A DNA stretch of 64,000 bases. Source: Aestuariivita boseongensis. GTDB lineage: Bacteria > Pseudomonadota > Alphaproteobacteria > Rhodobacterales > Rhodobacteraceae. The translations under genes were made by a program, and so were the position numbers. Shown one piece after another: positions 52,546 through 62,309 of this stretch. The first letter of the stretch is position 1. Every line of letters begins with the position of its first letter. The notes below the pieces were generated by a model that did no database searches, was not told where the DNA came from, and saw only the letters and a list, made by a program, of their open reading frames with translations. The stretch covers positions 1 to 64,000 of the forward strand of contig NZ_JXYH01000014.1 of assembly GCF_001262635.1 (NCBI RefSeq). Direction: 5' to 3'.

Positions 52546-53612
52546 TATTCCGAATCCCGCCCCGAGAAACCGCGATAGAGCAGGCTGGTTTTATACTGTT
52601 CCACAGCAAAGCGCGTGATGACGCCAAGGGCCGCAGCGACGGGCACCGCCACCAGCATTCCGATGAAACCGAAAAGCGCGCCAAAGACGCTGAGCGCCAG
52701 AAGCAGCCAGACCGGATGCAGGCCCACGGAACCACCCACCAGTTTGGGCGTCAGAATATTACCTTCGACCACCTGACCCACGACGAAAATGCCCGCGACC
52801 AGACCCAGCGACACCCAATCGCCCCAGAACTGGAACAATGCCAGCCCGATCGCCAAAGCCCCACCAATCAATGCGCCTAGATAGGGGATGAAGGTGACAA
52901 GCCCTGCCACGAACCCCACGACCAGCCCGAATTGCAGCCCCACCAGCATCAGCGCAATGGCGTAATATGTCCCCAAAATCAGGCAGACAGTCCCCATGCC
53001 ACGAATGAACGCGGCCAGCGTGTCATCGATTTCCGACGCCAAGCGGCGGATGGTGGGGGCGTGATCGCGGGGCAGAAGATCGTCGATCCGCGCAATCATG
53101 CGATCCCAGTCCAGCAGCAGATAGACCGCAACAACCGGCGCCACGATCAAAAGCACGACAATGTTGATCACCGACAGGGCCGAGGTCAGAACCGTCTCCA
53201 ACAGCTCGCCGCCCTTGCTGCGGATCGTTTCGCCCACGGTGCGCAGCGTCTCGTGCAGGGCCGAGCCCTCAACCAGGATCGAGGGGAAGTTCTCGCGCAC
53301 AAAGCCTTGCAACTGCTCGAACAATTGCGGCGCGATATTGAACAGCTGGATCGCCTGGGAAATCAGGGACGGGATCACCAGCAGCGTCAGCAGAACGAAC
53401 AGCAGCAGGCTGATCACCGTGATCACCGCCGTTGCCGCGACGCGCGACAGGCCCGCACGCTCCAGCCGGTCGGCCACCGGATCCAGGAAATAGGCAATCG
53501 CTCCGCCGATCACGAAAGGCAGCAGGACAGGGCCCAGAAACCAAAGGGCCAGGGCAAAAATCAGCGCGGCAACGCTCCAATATGTGACCTGTTCCCGGAC
53601 GGGCAGTGCCAT
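52545..53612 (-). CDS. AI-2E family (PerM-like) membrane transporter
   Basis: Protein of 355 residues with eight or so transmembrane helices. It has the family's conserved FVIGGAIAYFLDPVADRLER near the N-terminus and GLVTFIPYLGALIGG and VEGNILTPKLVGGSVGLHP in the C-terminal half. The family includes exporters and Na+/H+ antiporters; the substrate is undetermined. The start at 53612 (MALPVREQ) is chosen over a frame to 53681. First gene of the block with hda, ppk1 and ppx. Confidence 0.88.
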   Translation of the reverse strand: MALPVREQVTYWSVAALIFALALWFLGPVLLPFVIGGAIAYFLDPVADRLERAGLSRVAATAVITVISLLLFVLLTLLVIPSLISQAIQLFNIAPQLFEQLQGFVRENFPSILVEGSALHETLRTVGETIRSKGGELLETVLTSALSVINIVVLLIVAPVVAVYLLLDWDRMIARIDDLLPRDHAPTIRRLASEIDDTLAAFIRGMGTVCLILGTYYAIALMLVGLQFGLVVGFVAGLVTFIPYLGALIGGALAIGLALFQFWGDWVSLGLVAGIFVVGQVVEGNILTPKLVGGSVGLHPVWLLLALSVFGALFGFIGMLVAVPVAAALGVITRFAVEQYKTSLLYRGFSGRDSE

Positions 53613-53812
53613 GAAAGATCCTTTCGTCTTTGCCAAGAGATGGCGCAGCTTGCCCCGTCTTGCAAGCCGAAGAGATGACAACCGTGCGAGCGACCGTTTC
53701 CCTCTTAGTCATGCCCCGGGAAAGGGCGGCAGGGCGCTTTGGCCAATTGCGCGCCCGTGAAGGATGGCTTAGACCGCGCTTAGATTGACTGGATGCAAGA
53801 AAGACTTCGCCC

Positions 53813-55210
53813 ATGCGCCTGACCCGTTACTTCCTGCCGGTTCTCAAGGAAAACCCGTCCGAGGCTCAGATCGTCAGCCACCGGCTGATGCTGCGCGCGG
53901 GCATGATCAAACAGCAGGCGGCGGGCATCTATTCCTGGCTGCCTTTGGGCTTCAAGGTGCTGCGGAACATCGAACGGATCGTGCACGAGGAGCAGATCCG
54001 CGCGGGCCATATCCCGATGTTGATGCCCACGATCCAGCCCGCCGATCTGTGGCAGGAAAGCGGGCGCTATAACGCCTATGGACCCGAAATGCTGCGCATC
54101 CGTGACCGGCATGATCGCGACATGCTGTATGGTCCGACCAATGAAGAGATGATTACGGATATCTTCCGCGCGCATGTGTCGTCCTACAAGGATCTGCCGC
54201 TGACGCTTTACCATATCCAATGGAAATTCCGGGACGAGGTCCGCCCCCGGTTCGGCGTCATGCGCGGGCGCGAATTCTATATGAAGGACGGCTATAACTT
54301 CGACCTGACCAAGGAAGATGCGCTGCACGCCTATAACCGCCATTTGGTGAGCTATCTGCGCACCTATGAACGGATGGGCTTGCAGGCCATTCCGATGCGC
54401 GCCGACAGCGGCCCCATTGGCGGCGATGACACGCATGAATTTCTGGTTCTGGCCGAAACGGGCGAGTCGGAGGTGTTCTACGACAGCGCCGTGACCGATA
54501 TCCGTCTGGGCGAGCGCGAGATTGACTACGACAGCGTTGATCAGTGCCGCGCCGTAATGGAGGAATTTACCGCCCTTTACGCACGCACCGACGAAACCCA
54601 TGACGAGGCCGCCTTCAACGCCATCCCGGAAGACCGGCGCAAGCAGGCTCGCGGCATCGAGGTGGGGCAGATTTTCTACTTCGGCACGAAGTATTCAGAC
54701 GCCATGGGCGCCGTCGTGCAAAATGCCGAAGGGGAGCAGGTGCCGGTCCATATGGGCTCGCATGGGATCGGGGTCAGCCGGTTGGTGGGCGCGATCATCG
54801 AGGCCAGCCATGACGACAACGGCATCATCTGGCCCGAAGGTGTGACGCCGTTCCATTGCGGGATCGTGAACTTGAAACAGGGCGATGCCGAAGCTGATGC
54901 GGCCTGCGAAAAGCTGTATGCGGCGATCGCCGGGCTGGGGCTTGAGCCGCTTTATGATGATCGCAACGAACGCGCAGGCGGCAAATTCGCTACGATGGAT
55001 CTGATCGGCCTGCCATGGCGCATCACCGTGGGTCCGCGGGGATTGAAGAACGGCGTGGTCGAACTGACCAGCCGCAGAACGGGCCAAAGCGAAGAGCTGC
55101 CGCCGGAAGAAGCGGTCAAGAAACTGGCTGCGATCTATGCCCCGCACCATGCGCATCTGGACGATATGCGCGAACCGATGGCGAACCGAAGCTTCCACAC
55201 CTGGCTGTAA
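53813..55210 (+). CDS. proS: Prolyl-tRNA synthetase
   Basis: Class II synthetase of 465 residues, the alphaproteobacterial short type without the INS editing domain. Motif 1 lies near [17 protein letters not shown], motif 2 is [21 protein letters not shown], and motif 3 is [16 protein letters not shown]. The C-terminal anticodon-binding domain covers the last 110 or so residues. It charges tRNA-Pro. It is followed by the AT-richer gap with DnaA boxes. Confidence 0.96.
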   Translation: MRLTRYFLPVLKENPSEAQIVSHRLMLRAGMIKQQAAGIYSWLPLGFKVLRNIERIVHEEQIRAGHIPMLMPTIQPADLWQESGRYNAYGPEMLRIRDRHDRDMLYGPTNEEMITDIFRAHVSSYKDLPLTLYHIQWKFRDEVRPRFGVMRGREFYMKDGYNFDLTKEDALHAYNRHLVSYLRTYERMGLQAIPMRADSGPIGGDDTHEFLVLAETGESEVFYDSAVTDIRLGEREIDYDSVDQCRAVMEEFTALYARTDETHDEAAFNAIPEDRRKQARGIEVGQIFYFGTKYSDAMGAVVQNAEGEQVPVHMGSHGIGVSRLVGAIIEASHDDNGIIWPEGVTPFHCGIVNLKQGDAEADAACEKLYAAIAGLGLEPLYDDRNERAGGKFATMDLIGLPWRITVGPRGLKNGVVELTSRRTGQSEELPPEEAVKKLAAIYAPHHAHLDDMREPMANRSFHTWL

Positions 55211-55699
55211 GCCGCGCCTGAAAAGATCCCGGCCGGTTCAGCGAAACGGCAGCCCCGTGATGCGTCATCGCGGGGTTTCGCCGGTTCGGTTGGCGTGGTC
55301 AAAGACGGATGGGCAGGGCCAGCGGATCATGCGGCGGGCCGCCGGACGAATTGTGGCGCCTTCGCCTTATTTTGCGGGAATGTATCTATGAAATAAGGCA
55401 GGCGCACATATCCACAGGCACTCTTGCAAATCTGGCAGCATTTTTTGACTGTGGATAAGTAATCGCTGGCATTTCAGGCCTGTGGATAACTGTCTTGAAT
55501 GCTGCGTTTTTGCAAAGAGGGATACGTGAAAATGCTGCCTATGTCTGAATATTGACAAAGTGTTGCCGTACTTTCCTCAATCTGTGGATAATGCTGGTCG
55601 GCCGCCAGTTTTCTTCGCCGGTCTTTACATTCTCTGTGCCTTGACGTGGGCAGGGCAAATTCGCACTCTCCGCCAAACCGATCCGAGCAGGACATAAGA
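55211..55699. other. AT-richer intergenic region with a cluster of DnaA boxes
   Basis: About 490 bp between proS and lolC without a credible gene; short frames across it are not convincing. From about 55360 to 55600 the sequence is markedly AT-richer than its surroundings. It holds perfect DnaA boxes (TGTGGATAA) at 55450-55458, 55481-55489 and 55583-55591, all in one orientation, plus ATATCCACA at 55408-55416 in the other. Candidate functions: replication origin, DnaA-titrating site, or DnaA-controlled promoter of lolCD. Confidence 0.75.
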
Positions 55700-56986
55700 A
55701 TGGCCACCCAGCCTCCGCCCTTTGCCCCTTTTGAGTGGATGATTGCATGGCGCTATCTGCGGGCACGGCGCGCAGACGGGGGCGTCAGCGTGATGACCTG
55801 GATCAGCCTGATCGGAATTACCCTTGCCGTTTTTGCGCTGATCGCCACCCTGGCCGTGCGTACAGGCCTGCGAGAGGAAACGCTGCGCGTGATCCTTGGC
55901 GCCACGGCGCATTTGGAAGTCTATTATGTGGAAACCCAGACCGAAACTGGCGCGCGTGACAGGCTGATCCGAGACTATGACGCCGTCGCCGAGCGTATCG
56001 CGGCTGAACCTGGCGTTATCCACGCCGCCCCGGTGGTCAAAGAGCGCCTGATCGCCAACGCCCGCCAGCTCAGCGCCCCGGTCGAGATTTACGGCCTTGC
56101 GCCGGACCGGCTTGCGACGTTCCCCGGCATCGCCGAGGCCGAGCGCAGTCAGGGCGATCTATCGCGCCTGCCCGAAGGCGTGGCGCTGGGTGATCAACTG
56201 GCCCGGTCGCTTGGTGTGGGTGTCGGGGATCGCGTGCGGCTGATCTCTCCCAACGGGGTGCGGACGGCGTTGGGCACCTCGCCCCGGGTTGTCGCCTTCG
56301 AGGTGGTTTATGTCTTCCGTTCGGGGCAACCCTTTATCGACAGCACCCGCGCCTATCTGCCCCTGTCCGAGGCGCAGTCTTTCCTCAATCGTGAAGGCGG
56401 CGTTGACCAGATCGACGTGATGGTTGCCGATCCCGAGGGGGTCGATGCTGTCATGGTCCCGATCCTGCGGGCCGCGGGCGATCGCGCGGTGGGCTGGACG
56501 TGGCGGGACAGGTCCGGGGGCAGTCTGCGCGCGCTGCAACTGCAGGACAATGCGCTTTACATCCTGCTGTTCATCCTTGTCCTGATCGCCACGCTGAACA
56601 TCGTTTCGGGTCTGGTCATGCTGGTGAAGAACAAGGGCCGCGATATCGGCATTCTGCGCACGATCGGGCTCAGTCAGGGGTCCATTCTGCGAGTTTTCGT
56701 CTTGGTGGGGGCCTCTGTTGGTATCGCAGGCACTGTGTTCGGCGCAGCGCTGGGCGCGCTTTTTGCGGCGAATATCGAACATGTCTATGCGCTGATGGAT
56801 CAGATCACCGGCGGCAGCAGAGCGGGGCTGGAGGCTCAGGGCTTCTTCTTCCCACCTGCGGTGCTGCGCCCGGCCGACCTCGCTGCGGCGGTCGCTCTGT
56901 CGCTGGGCCTGTCCTTCATTGTCACCATTTTTCCCGCGCGCCGTGCCGCCCGGCTGAACCCTGTCGAGGCGCTGCGCTATGAGTGA
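55700..56986 (+). CDS. lolC: Lipoprotein-releasing ABC transporter, permease subunit (LolC/LolE family)
   Basis: Protein of 428 residues, the usual size. It has an N-terminal membrane helix after [12 protein letters not shown], a periplasmic domain of about 230 residues, then three C-terminal helices. [23 protein letters not shown] is the coupling segment to LolD and the end is [17 protein letters not shown]. It extracts lipoproteins from the inner membrane for LolA. The ATG at 55700 follows AGGA. Overlaps lolD by 8 nt. Confidence 0.94.
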   Translation: MATQPPPFAPFEWMIAWRYLRARRADGGVSVMTWISLIGITLAVFALIATLAVRTGLREETLRVILGATAHLEVYYVETQTETGARDRLIRDYDAVAERIAAEPGVIHAAPVVKERLIANARQLSAPVEIYGLAPDRLATFPGIAEAERSQGDLSRLPEGVALGDQLARSLGVGVGDRVRLISPNGVRTALGTSPRVVAFEVVYVFRSGQPFIDSTRAYLPLSEAQSFLNREGGVDQIDVMVADPEGVDAVMVPILRAAGDRAVGWTWRDRSGGSLRALQLQDNALYILLFILVLIATLNIVSGLVMLVKNKGRDIGILRTIGLSQGSILRVFVLVGASVGIAGTVFGAALGALFAANIEHVYALMDQITGGSRAGLEAQGFFFPPAVLRPADLAAAVALSLGLSFIVTIFPARRAARLNPVEALRYE

Positions 56987-57671
56987 ACCCGCCCTGCGTC
57001 TGACTGGCATTTCCAAGACCTATAACAAAGGCCAGGCCGGGGAAGTTTCGGTATTGCGTGGCGTCGACCTGACCCTGGCGCCCGGAGAGGTCGTCGCGCT
57101 TGTGGCCCCCTCAGGCGCTGGCAAGTCGACGCTCTTGCATATCGCAGGGCTGCTGGACACGCCCGATGCCGGAACGGTGGAGATTGGAGGACAATCGCTG
57201 TCAGGGCAGGGTGACAAGACCCGCACCGCGATCCGCCGGAACGAAGTCGGGTTTATCTATCAATTTCATCACCTTCTGCCCGAATTCACAGCGGCGGAAA
57301 ATGTGATCCTTCCGCAGCTGGCAAATGGCGTGCCGCGAGCGCAGGCCGTGGCGCGGGCTCAGGATCTTCTGGCGCGTGTGGGCCTTTCGGGGCGGGCAGA
57401 CCATCGGCCTGCGGCCATGTCGGGCGGGGAACAGCAGCGGGTGGCGTTCTGCCGGGCGCTGGCCAATGGCCCGCGGGTGCTTTTGGCGGACGAGCCCACG
57501 GGCAATCTGGATCCTGGCACCTCGGACCAGGTTTTTGGTACGTTGATGGAACTGGTCGCCGGAACCGGGCTTTCAGCGCTGATTGCCACGCATAACATGG
57601 CCCTTGCGGCGCGGATGGATCGCATGCTGCGTCTGGAAGACGGCCGTCTGAACCAGGAAGGCACGCCATGA
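56979..57671 (+). CDS. lolD: Lipoprotein-releasing ABC transporter, ATP-binding subunit
   Basis: ABC ATPase of 230 residues with Walker [13 protein letters not shown] (about 43-54), the LolD-specific [20 protein letters not shown], signature [14 protein letters not shown], Walker [13 protein letters not shown] and the switch His in IATHNM. It powers lipoprotein release with the LolC/E permease just upstream. Its stop overlaps the next ATG (ATGA). Confidence 0.95.
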   Translation: MSEPALRLTGISKTYNKGQAGEVSVLRGVDLTLAPGEVVALVAPSGAGKSTLLHIAGLLDTPDAGTVEIGGQSLSGQGDKTRTAIRRNEVGFIYQFHHLLPEFTAAENVILPQLANGVPRAQAVARAQDLLARVGLSGRADHRPAAMSGGEQQRVAFCRALANGPRVLLADEPTGNLDPGTSDQVFGTLMELVAGTGLSALIATHNMALAARMDRMLRLEDGRLNQEGTP

Positions 57672-58645
57672 CAGAGGTTTCACTTAAAGACATCCACGCG
57701 GTCACGAGCCGAGCGCTGACGGCACATGGCGCGGCGGAGTGGGTGGCCCATGCCGTCGCCGACGCCGTGGCCGAGGCAGAGGCTACGGGAAACCGCATCT
57801 GCGGGCTCTATTATCTGGAAAGTTATTGCCAGCAATTGCGAACCGGGCGCGTGAAGGGCGATGTGGACCCGGTGGTGACCCGTCCGCGTCCCGGCGTGGT
57901 GCAAGTTGACGGCAAGCTGGGTTTCGCGCAGTCGGCGTTTCAGCGCGCCTTGCCGCAAGCCCTTGAAGCGGCACGGGAAATGGGAACCGTACAGCTGGCT
58001 GTCGGGCATACGCATACCTGCACCTCGCTTGGGTTTTTCACCGGACAGATCGCGCGCGCAGGGATGATCGCGCTGGGCATGACCAATGCGTCGCCCATCG
58101 TGGCGCCGCCGGGCGGAAAGACGCGGGTGATCGGCACCAACCCGATCGCCTTTTCCGTGCCCGATGGGCAGGGCGGGGTGGCGATGCAGTTCGATCAATC
58201 CACGACCACCGTAGCTTTGGGCAAGATCACCATGGCGAAAGCCGCAGGCGAACGCATCCCGGAGGGCTGGGCGGTGGATGCCGATGGCCGGCCCACCACC
58301 GATCCAGAGGCCGCTTTGGCGGGGTCGCTGGTGTCGATGGGCGGATACAAGGGCTGGGGGTTTGGGCTGATGGCAGAGCTTCTGGCGGCAGGGATGACCG
58401 GTAGCGTGACCTCGCGCGAGGTCAGGCCGCTCAAGGCACCCGAGGGGCCGCCGCATGATCTGGGCCAGTTCTATCTGATCATCGACCCGTCTGCCGCGCC
58501 GGGATTTGCAGAGACGGTGAGGAGAGTGGCGGACGCTGTGGCCGAGGACGCGGGTGCGCGGATGCCGGGGCAGAACCGGGTATTGAACGACCCGGTCAGC
58601 GTCGATCCTGTGGCGTGGGATCTGGCGTTGCAACTGGCGGGCTAG
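57668..58645 (+). CDS. Ldh family oxidoreductase (malate/L-lactate dehydrogenase type)
   Basis: NAD(P)-dependent enzyme of 325 residues. Visible features are [16 protein letters not shown] near residue 50, the cofactor/substrate segment [24 protein letters not shown] in the middle, and the C-terminal [15 protein letters not shown]. This superfamily (YlbC/MdH2) includes malate, lactate, ureidoglycolate and piperideine-2-carboxylate reductases, so the substrate cannot be set here. Overlaps lolD by 4 nt, probably cotranscribed though functionally unrelated. Confidence 0.88.
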   Translation: MTEVSLKDIHAVTSRALTAHGAAEWVAHAVADAVAEAEATGNRICGLYYLESYCQQLRTGRVKGDVDPVVTRPRPGVVQVDGKLGFAQSAFQRALPQALEAAREMGTVQLAVGHTHTCTSLGFFTGQIARAGMIALGMTNASPIVAPPGGKTRVIGTNPIAFSVPDGQGGVAMQFDQSTTTVALGKITMAKAAGERIPEGWAVDADGRPTTDPEAALAGSLVSMGGYKGWGFGLMAELLAAGMTGSVTSREVRPLKAPEGPPHDLGQFYLIIDPSAAPGFAETVRRVADAVAEDAGARMPGQNRVLNDPVSVDPVAWDLALQLAG

Positions 58646-58749
58646 CCGTTTTCTGACGCAGAAAACGGCTGGAATTTGACGCAAATTCCACACCCGGGAC
58701 CGTCCGTTTCTGCGCCAGAAACGGGCCGGAAACTGCGTCAGTTTCCGGC
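58644..58749. repeat. Four successive palindromes between an Ldh-type gene and rimO
   Basis: Dyads at 58644-58670 (AGCCGTTTTCTG arm, centre ACG), 58670-58690 (TGGAATTTG arm, centre ACG), 58704-58724 (CCGTTTCTG arm, centre CGC) and 58725-58749 (GCCGGAAACTG arm, centre CGT). The first starts at the TAG of the upstream gene and the last includes the rimO stop. The first and last resemble the pair at 41013-41058. Bidirectional terminator function is likely. Confidence 0.85.
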
Positions 58750-60138
58750 TGAGATCCTCTTGCCCCAAAGATCGTATTCGCCTGCTTCATCCACCTCCAC
58801 CGTGACGATATCGCCAGGCTTCAGATCCTCAAACCCCTGATCAATAAACAAATTCCCGTCGATCTCGGGTGCGTCGGCCATGGTCCGGCAGGTCGCGGCC
58901 TCGTCATCGACCTCGTCCACGATCACCTGCAGGTGCTGGCCCAGTTTTGCCGCAAGCTTTGCCTCGGAAATCGCCTGCGCCTTGGCCATGAACCGATCCC
59001 AGCGGTCTTGCTTGACCTCCGGGTCAACATGATCCGGCAGCGCGTTCGACCGCGCTCCTTCCACGTTTTCATACTGAAAGCATCCCACACGATCCAGCTG
59101 CGCGTCGTCCAGCCAGTCCAGCAGCGTCTGAAACTCCTCCTCTGTCTCGCCGGGATAGCCGACGATGAAGGTCGAACGCAGCGTTATATCGGGACAGACC
59201 GCGCGCCAGGCAGCGATTTCATCCAGCGTTTTCGCCGCCGCCGCGGGCCGGGCCATCCGGCGCAGCACGTCCGGATGGGCGTGCTGGAAGGGAATATCCA
59301 GATAGGGCAGCAGCCCGTTCTCCGGGTCAGCCATCAGCGGCACCAGATCACGCACATGCGGGTAGGGGTACACATAATGAAGCCGGACCCAGGCCCCAAG
59401 TTTCCCCAACTCCCGCGAGAGGTCGAGGATATGGCTGCGCACCTTATCCCCTTTCCAAGGGTTCAGGTCATATTTGCGGTCAAGCCCATAGGCGCTGGTG
59501 TCCTGGCTGATAACAAGAAGTTCGCGCACGCCGGCTTCGACCAGTTTTTCCGCCTCTCTCAGCACCGCATGCGCCGGGCGTGATGCAAGGCGCCCACGCA
59601 TGTCGGGGATAATGCAGAACTTGCACTTGTGGTTACATCCCTCGGAAATCTTGAGATACGAATAATGTCTTGGTGTCAGCGACACGCCGGTTGCCGGAAG
59701 CAAATCGATGAACGGATCCGGCGCGGGCGGGACGGCGGCGTGGACCGCATCCAGAACCTGCTCGTATTGATGCGGGCCCGTCACAGCCAGAACGCGGGGA
59801 TGCGCGCCGGTGATGTATTCCGGTTCGGCCCCCAGGCAGCCAGTGACGATCACCTTGCCATTTTCATCCAGCGCCTCGCCGATCGCCTCAAGACTTTCTG
59901 CCTTCGCGCTGTCGAGAAATCCGCAGGTGTTCACGATCACCGCGTCTGCCCCCGCATAATCGGGGGATATCCCATAGCCTTCCGCCCTCAGCCGGGTCAG
60001 AATGCGTTCGCTGTCGACAAGCGCCTTGGGGCATCCCAGGGACACCATGCCAATTGTGGGCTGGCCTGCGCGGCGCGTATCGCTCAGGCGGGCTTCGGGC
60101 GCCAGGTCGGGGCGCAGATTCGGTGGGTTCGTGCTCAT
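58738..60138 (-). CDS. rimO: Ribosomal protein S12 methylthiotransferase RimO
   Basis: Radical SAM enzyme of 466 residues. The N-terminal UPF0004 domain has [15 protein letters not shown] and [11 protein letters not shown] with cluster-binding cysteines. The radical SAM motif CNHKCKFC lies in [19 protein letters not shown], and a C-terminal TRAM domain covers the last 65 or so residues. It adds a methylthio group to an Asp of ribosomal protein S12. The start at 60138 (MSTNPPN) is chosen over the longer frame to 60228. Confidence 0.94.
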   Translation of the reverse strand: MSTNPPNLRPDLAPEARLSDTRRAGQPTIGMVSLGCPKALVDSERILTRLRAEGYGISPDYAGADAVIVNTCGFLDSAKAESLEAIGEALDENGKVIVTGCLGAEPEYITGAHPRVLAVTGPHQYEQVLDAVHAAVPPAPDPFIDLLPATGVSLTPRHYSYLKISEGCNHKCKFCIIPDMRGRLASRPAHAVLREAEKLVEAGVRELLVISQDTSAYGLDRKYDLNPWKGDKVRSHILDLSRELGKLGAWVRLHYVYPYPHVRDLVPLMADPENGLLPYLDIPFQHAHPDVLRRMARPAAAAKTLDEIAAWRAVCPDITLRSTFIVGYPGETEEEFQTLLDWLDDAQLDRVGCFQYENVEGARSNALPDHVDPEVKQDRWDRFMAKAQAISEAKLAAKLGQHLQVIVDEVDDEAATCRTMADAPEIDGNLFIDQGFEDLKPGDIVTVEVDEAGEYDLWGKRISAGN

Positions 60139-60243
60139 CGTGCCGCATATAAGCCAAGCCTGCCTGTCTGCCCAGAGCGTCTGGGCAATTGCCAGCGCGG
60201 CGCGTTGCGGTAATCTGGGGTCAGGCAAACGGAGATTGGGCAG

Positions 60244-62181
60244 ATGCGGTGGATTTTTCGGCTTTTGGGGATCGTGATCCTGTTGGCGGCTTTCGCCGTG
60301 GGGGCGGTGTTTTTTCTGCCCAAGGATCGGATCGCCGCGATTGCCAGCGACCAGTTGCGCGCCCAGACGGGGCGGGAGCTGACCGTCTCGGATGAGATCG
60401 CGTTAAGCTTCTGGCCCGTTCTTGGGGTGACGACGGGGCCTGTGACGTTGTCTGACGCGGACTGGGCGGGACCTGACCCGATGATGGCGGCGCAGGGGCT
60501 GTCCATCGGCGTGGATGCACGCGCCCTGATCGGTGGCGAGATCAAGATCAAACATATCGAGGCCCAAAGCCCCGTGGTGCGTCTGACCACCCGCGCGGAT
60601 GGTCGCGGCAATTGGGAATTCGGAGAGGCGCCAGCTGCCGACACTCAGGCGGGCAGCGGGGCAACGGCATCCACGCAAAGCTTTGGTTTGGAACGATTAA
60701 CCCTGAGCGATGCGCAGCTGATCTATACCGCGGCCGGGGCGGAACCCTTGGTCCTCAGCGATCTGAACGCCACGCTGGATTGGCCTGATCCGAATGGTGC
60801 GGCGGATATCGCGATGTCCTTCACCCAAGGCATTGCAGAGATGTCGTTTGAAGGCCGGATCGGCGGGTTCGGTGCGTTTCTGGAAGGCGCTGTGGCCCCG
60901 GTCAGCCTGACAGGCACGGTTGCGGGGGCCGCGCTCAGCTTTGAAGGGCGCGCCAGTACGGGCGGCGATGCAGCGGGCCGGGTGGAGATGTCGGCGCGGG
61001 ATACCGGGGCGGTGTTGGCCGCGCTTGGATCGCCCGGTGCTGCGCCGCCTGCGGGGTTTGGGCAGTCGGCAGAGGCGGCGATGGACCTGACCTTTACCGA
61101 AGGCAACCGGATCACGATGCGGGATCTGACGCTGAAGCTGGATCAGAACCTGTTCACCGGCGCGGCCGATATTCTTTTGTCGGATGTACCGCAGGTCACG
61201 GCCAATCTGGTGGCCGGCGATTTGGATTTCAGCGCGGTCACGAATGACGGCAGCGGCACGGCTTCGGCCGCGCCCGCAGGCAGCGGGTGGTCGAAAGATC
61301 CCATTGATGCCAGTGGCTTGGCGGCGATGAATGGGACCATCGCGCTGGCTGCAAACAGCATCGATCTGGGCAATATCCAGCTGGGCGCTTCACGCCTGTC
61401 GCTGAATATCGACCGGTCGCGCGCGGTGCTGCAGCTGGGCCAGGTGGCGGTGTTTGACGGCTCTGTCACGGGGCAGTTGGTGGCCAATAACCGCAACGGA
61501 TTGTCAGTGGGCGGGGATCTGACCGCAAGCCAGATCGAGCTTGAGCGGATGCTGTCTGACCTGGCCGGGATCACCCGTTTGTCAGGCAGGGCGGATGCCA
61601 GGGTCCAGTTCCTGGGTGTCGGGCAAACCATGGATTCCATTATGAAATCTCTTTCGGGGCAGGGCTCGTTGAGTACCGGGCGGGGGCTGATCGCGGGGAT
61701 CGATCTGGACCGGCTGATGCGCAGTGGGGACGGAACCGGCGGCACCACGGTTTTTGACAGCCTGTCCGCCACTTACACGATGGATAAGGGCAATCTGTTC
61801 AATTCCGACCTGCTGCTGCTTCTGGCCAATTTCCGGGCCGAGGGGGAAGGCCGTATCGGGATCGGGGCGCAGGATATTGATTATCTGTTCACGCCCATCG
61901 CGCTGCGGGCCAATTCGGGCCAAGGCCTTGCGATTCCGGTCAGAATCCGGGGCCCGTGGTCAAATCCTCGGATCATTCCGGACCTGAGCGAGGCGCTGCA
62001 GCTGGATGTCGATGGCAAGGTCGAGGAGGTCAAGAAGGACGCGCGGGAGAGCGTGGAGCGCAAGCTGCAGGAAGAGCTGGGCGTGATCAAGGAGGAAGGT
62101 CAATCGACCGAGGATGCAATCAAGGATGCTCTGGGAGAGCGTGCCAAGGAGCGGTTGAAAAAACTGCTGGGCGGGGACTGA
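60244..62181 (+). CDS. AsmA family protein
   Basis: Protein of 645 residues. One N-terminal membrane helix ([22 protein letters not shown]) is followed by a long periplasmic beta-rich region: the AsmA start [18 protein letters not shown] and the C-terminal DUF/AsmA_2-like part ([17 protein letters not shown], then [18 protein letters not shown]). A charged coiled-coil-like tail ([19 protein letters not shown]) ends it. Such proteins are thought to bridge membranes and move lipids; the specific role here is not known. Confidence 0.87.
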   Translation: MRWIFRLLGIVILLAAFAVGAVFFLPKDRIAAIASDQLRAQTGRELTVSDEIALSFWPVLGVTTGPVTLSDADWAGPDPMMAAQGLSIGVDARALIGGEIKIKHIEAQSPVVRLTTRADGRGNWEFGEAPAADTQAGSGATASTQSFGLERLTLSDAQLIYTAAGAEPLVLSDLNATLDWPDPNGAADIAMSFTQGIAEMSFEGRIGGFGAFLEGAVAPVSLTGTVAGAALSFEGRASTGGDAAGRVEMSARDTGAVLAALGSPGAAPPAGFGQSAEAAMDLTFTEGNRITMRDLTLKLDQNLFTGAADILLSDVPQVTANLVAGDLDFSAVTNDGSGTASAAPAGSGWSKDPIDASGLAAMNGTIALAANSIDLGNIQLGASRLSLNIDRSRAVLQLGQVAVFDGSVTGQLVANNRNGLSVGGDLTASQIELERMLSDLAGITRLSGRADARVQFLGVGQTMDSIMKSLSGQGSLSTGRGLIAGIDLDRLMRSGDGTGGTTVFDSLSATYTMDKGNLFNSDLLLLLANFRAEGEGRIGIGAQDIDYLFTPIALRANSGQGLAIPVRIRGPWSNPRIIPDLSEALQLDVDGKVEEVKKDARESVERKLQEELGVIKEEGQSTEDAIKDALGERAKERLKKLLGGD

Positions 62182-62199
62182 AACGGTTTGAAAACCGGT

Positions 62200-62238
62200 G
62201 TGCACAACCTGTGCACTGAGCGTGCACAGCGCGTACAC
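62200..62238. repeat. Second phased GTGCAC array
   Basis: GTGCAC at 62200, 62211 and 62222 and GTACAC at 62233: four units at an exact 11-bp period, reading GTGCACAACCT in the first unit. It lies in the convergent gap between the AsmA gene and the mutase gene. Just before it, CGGTTT-GA-AAACCG forms a short dyad (62184-62197). It matches the array at 20787-20837 read on the minus strand. Confidence 0.85.
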
Positions 62239-62309
62239 CGATTGTCTGCAGGTACAGGTTGGCGAAGACTTGAGATGGAGGGGGAGGCCCCGGGGTGCGC
62301 GCGGCGCGA

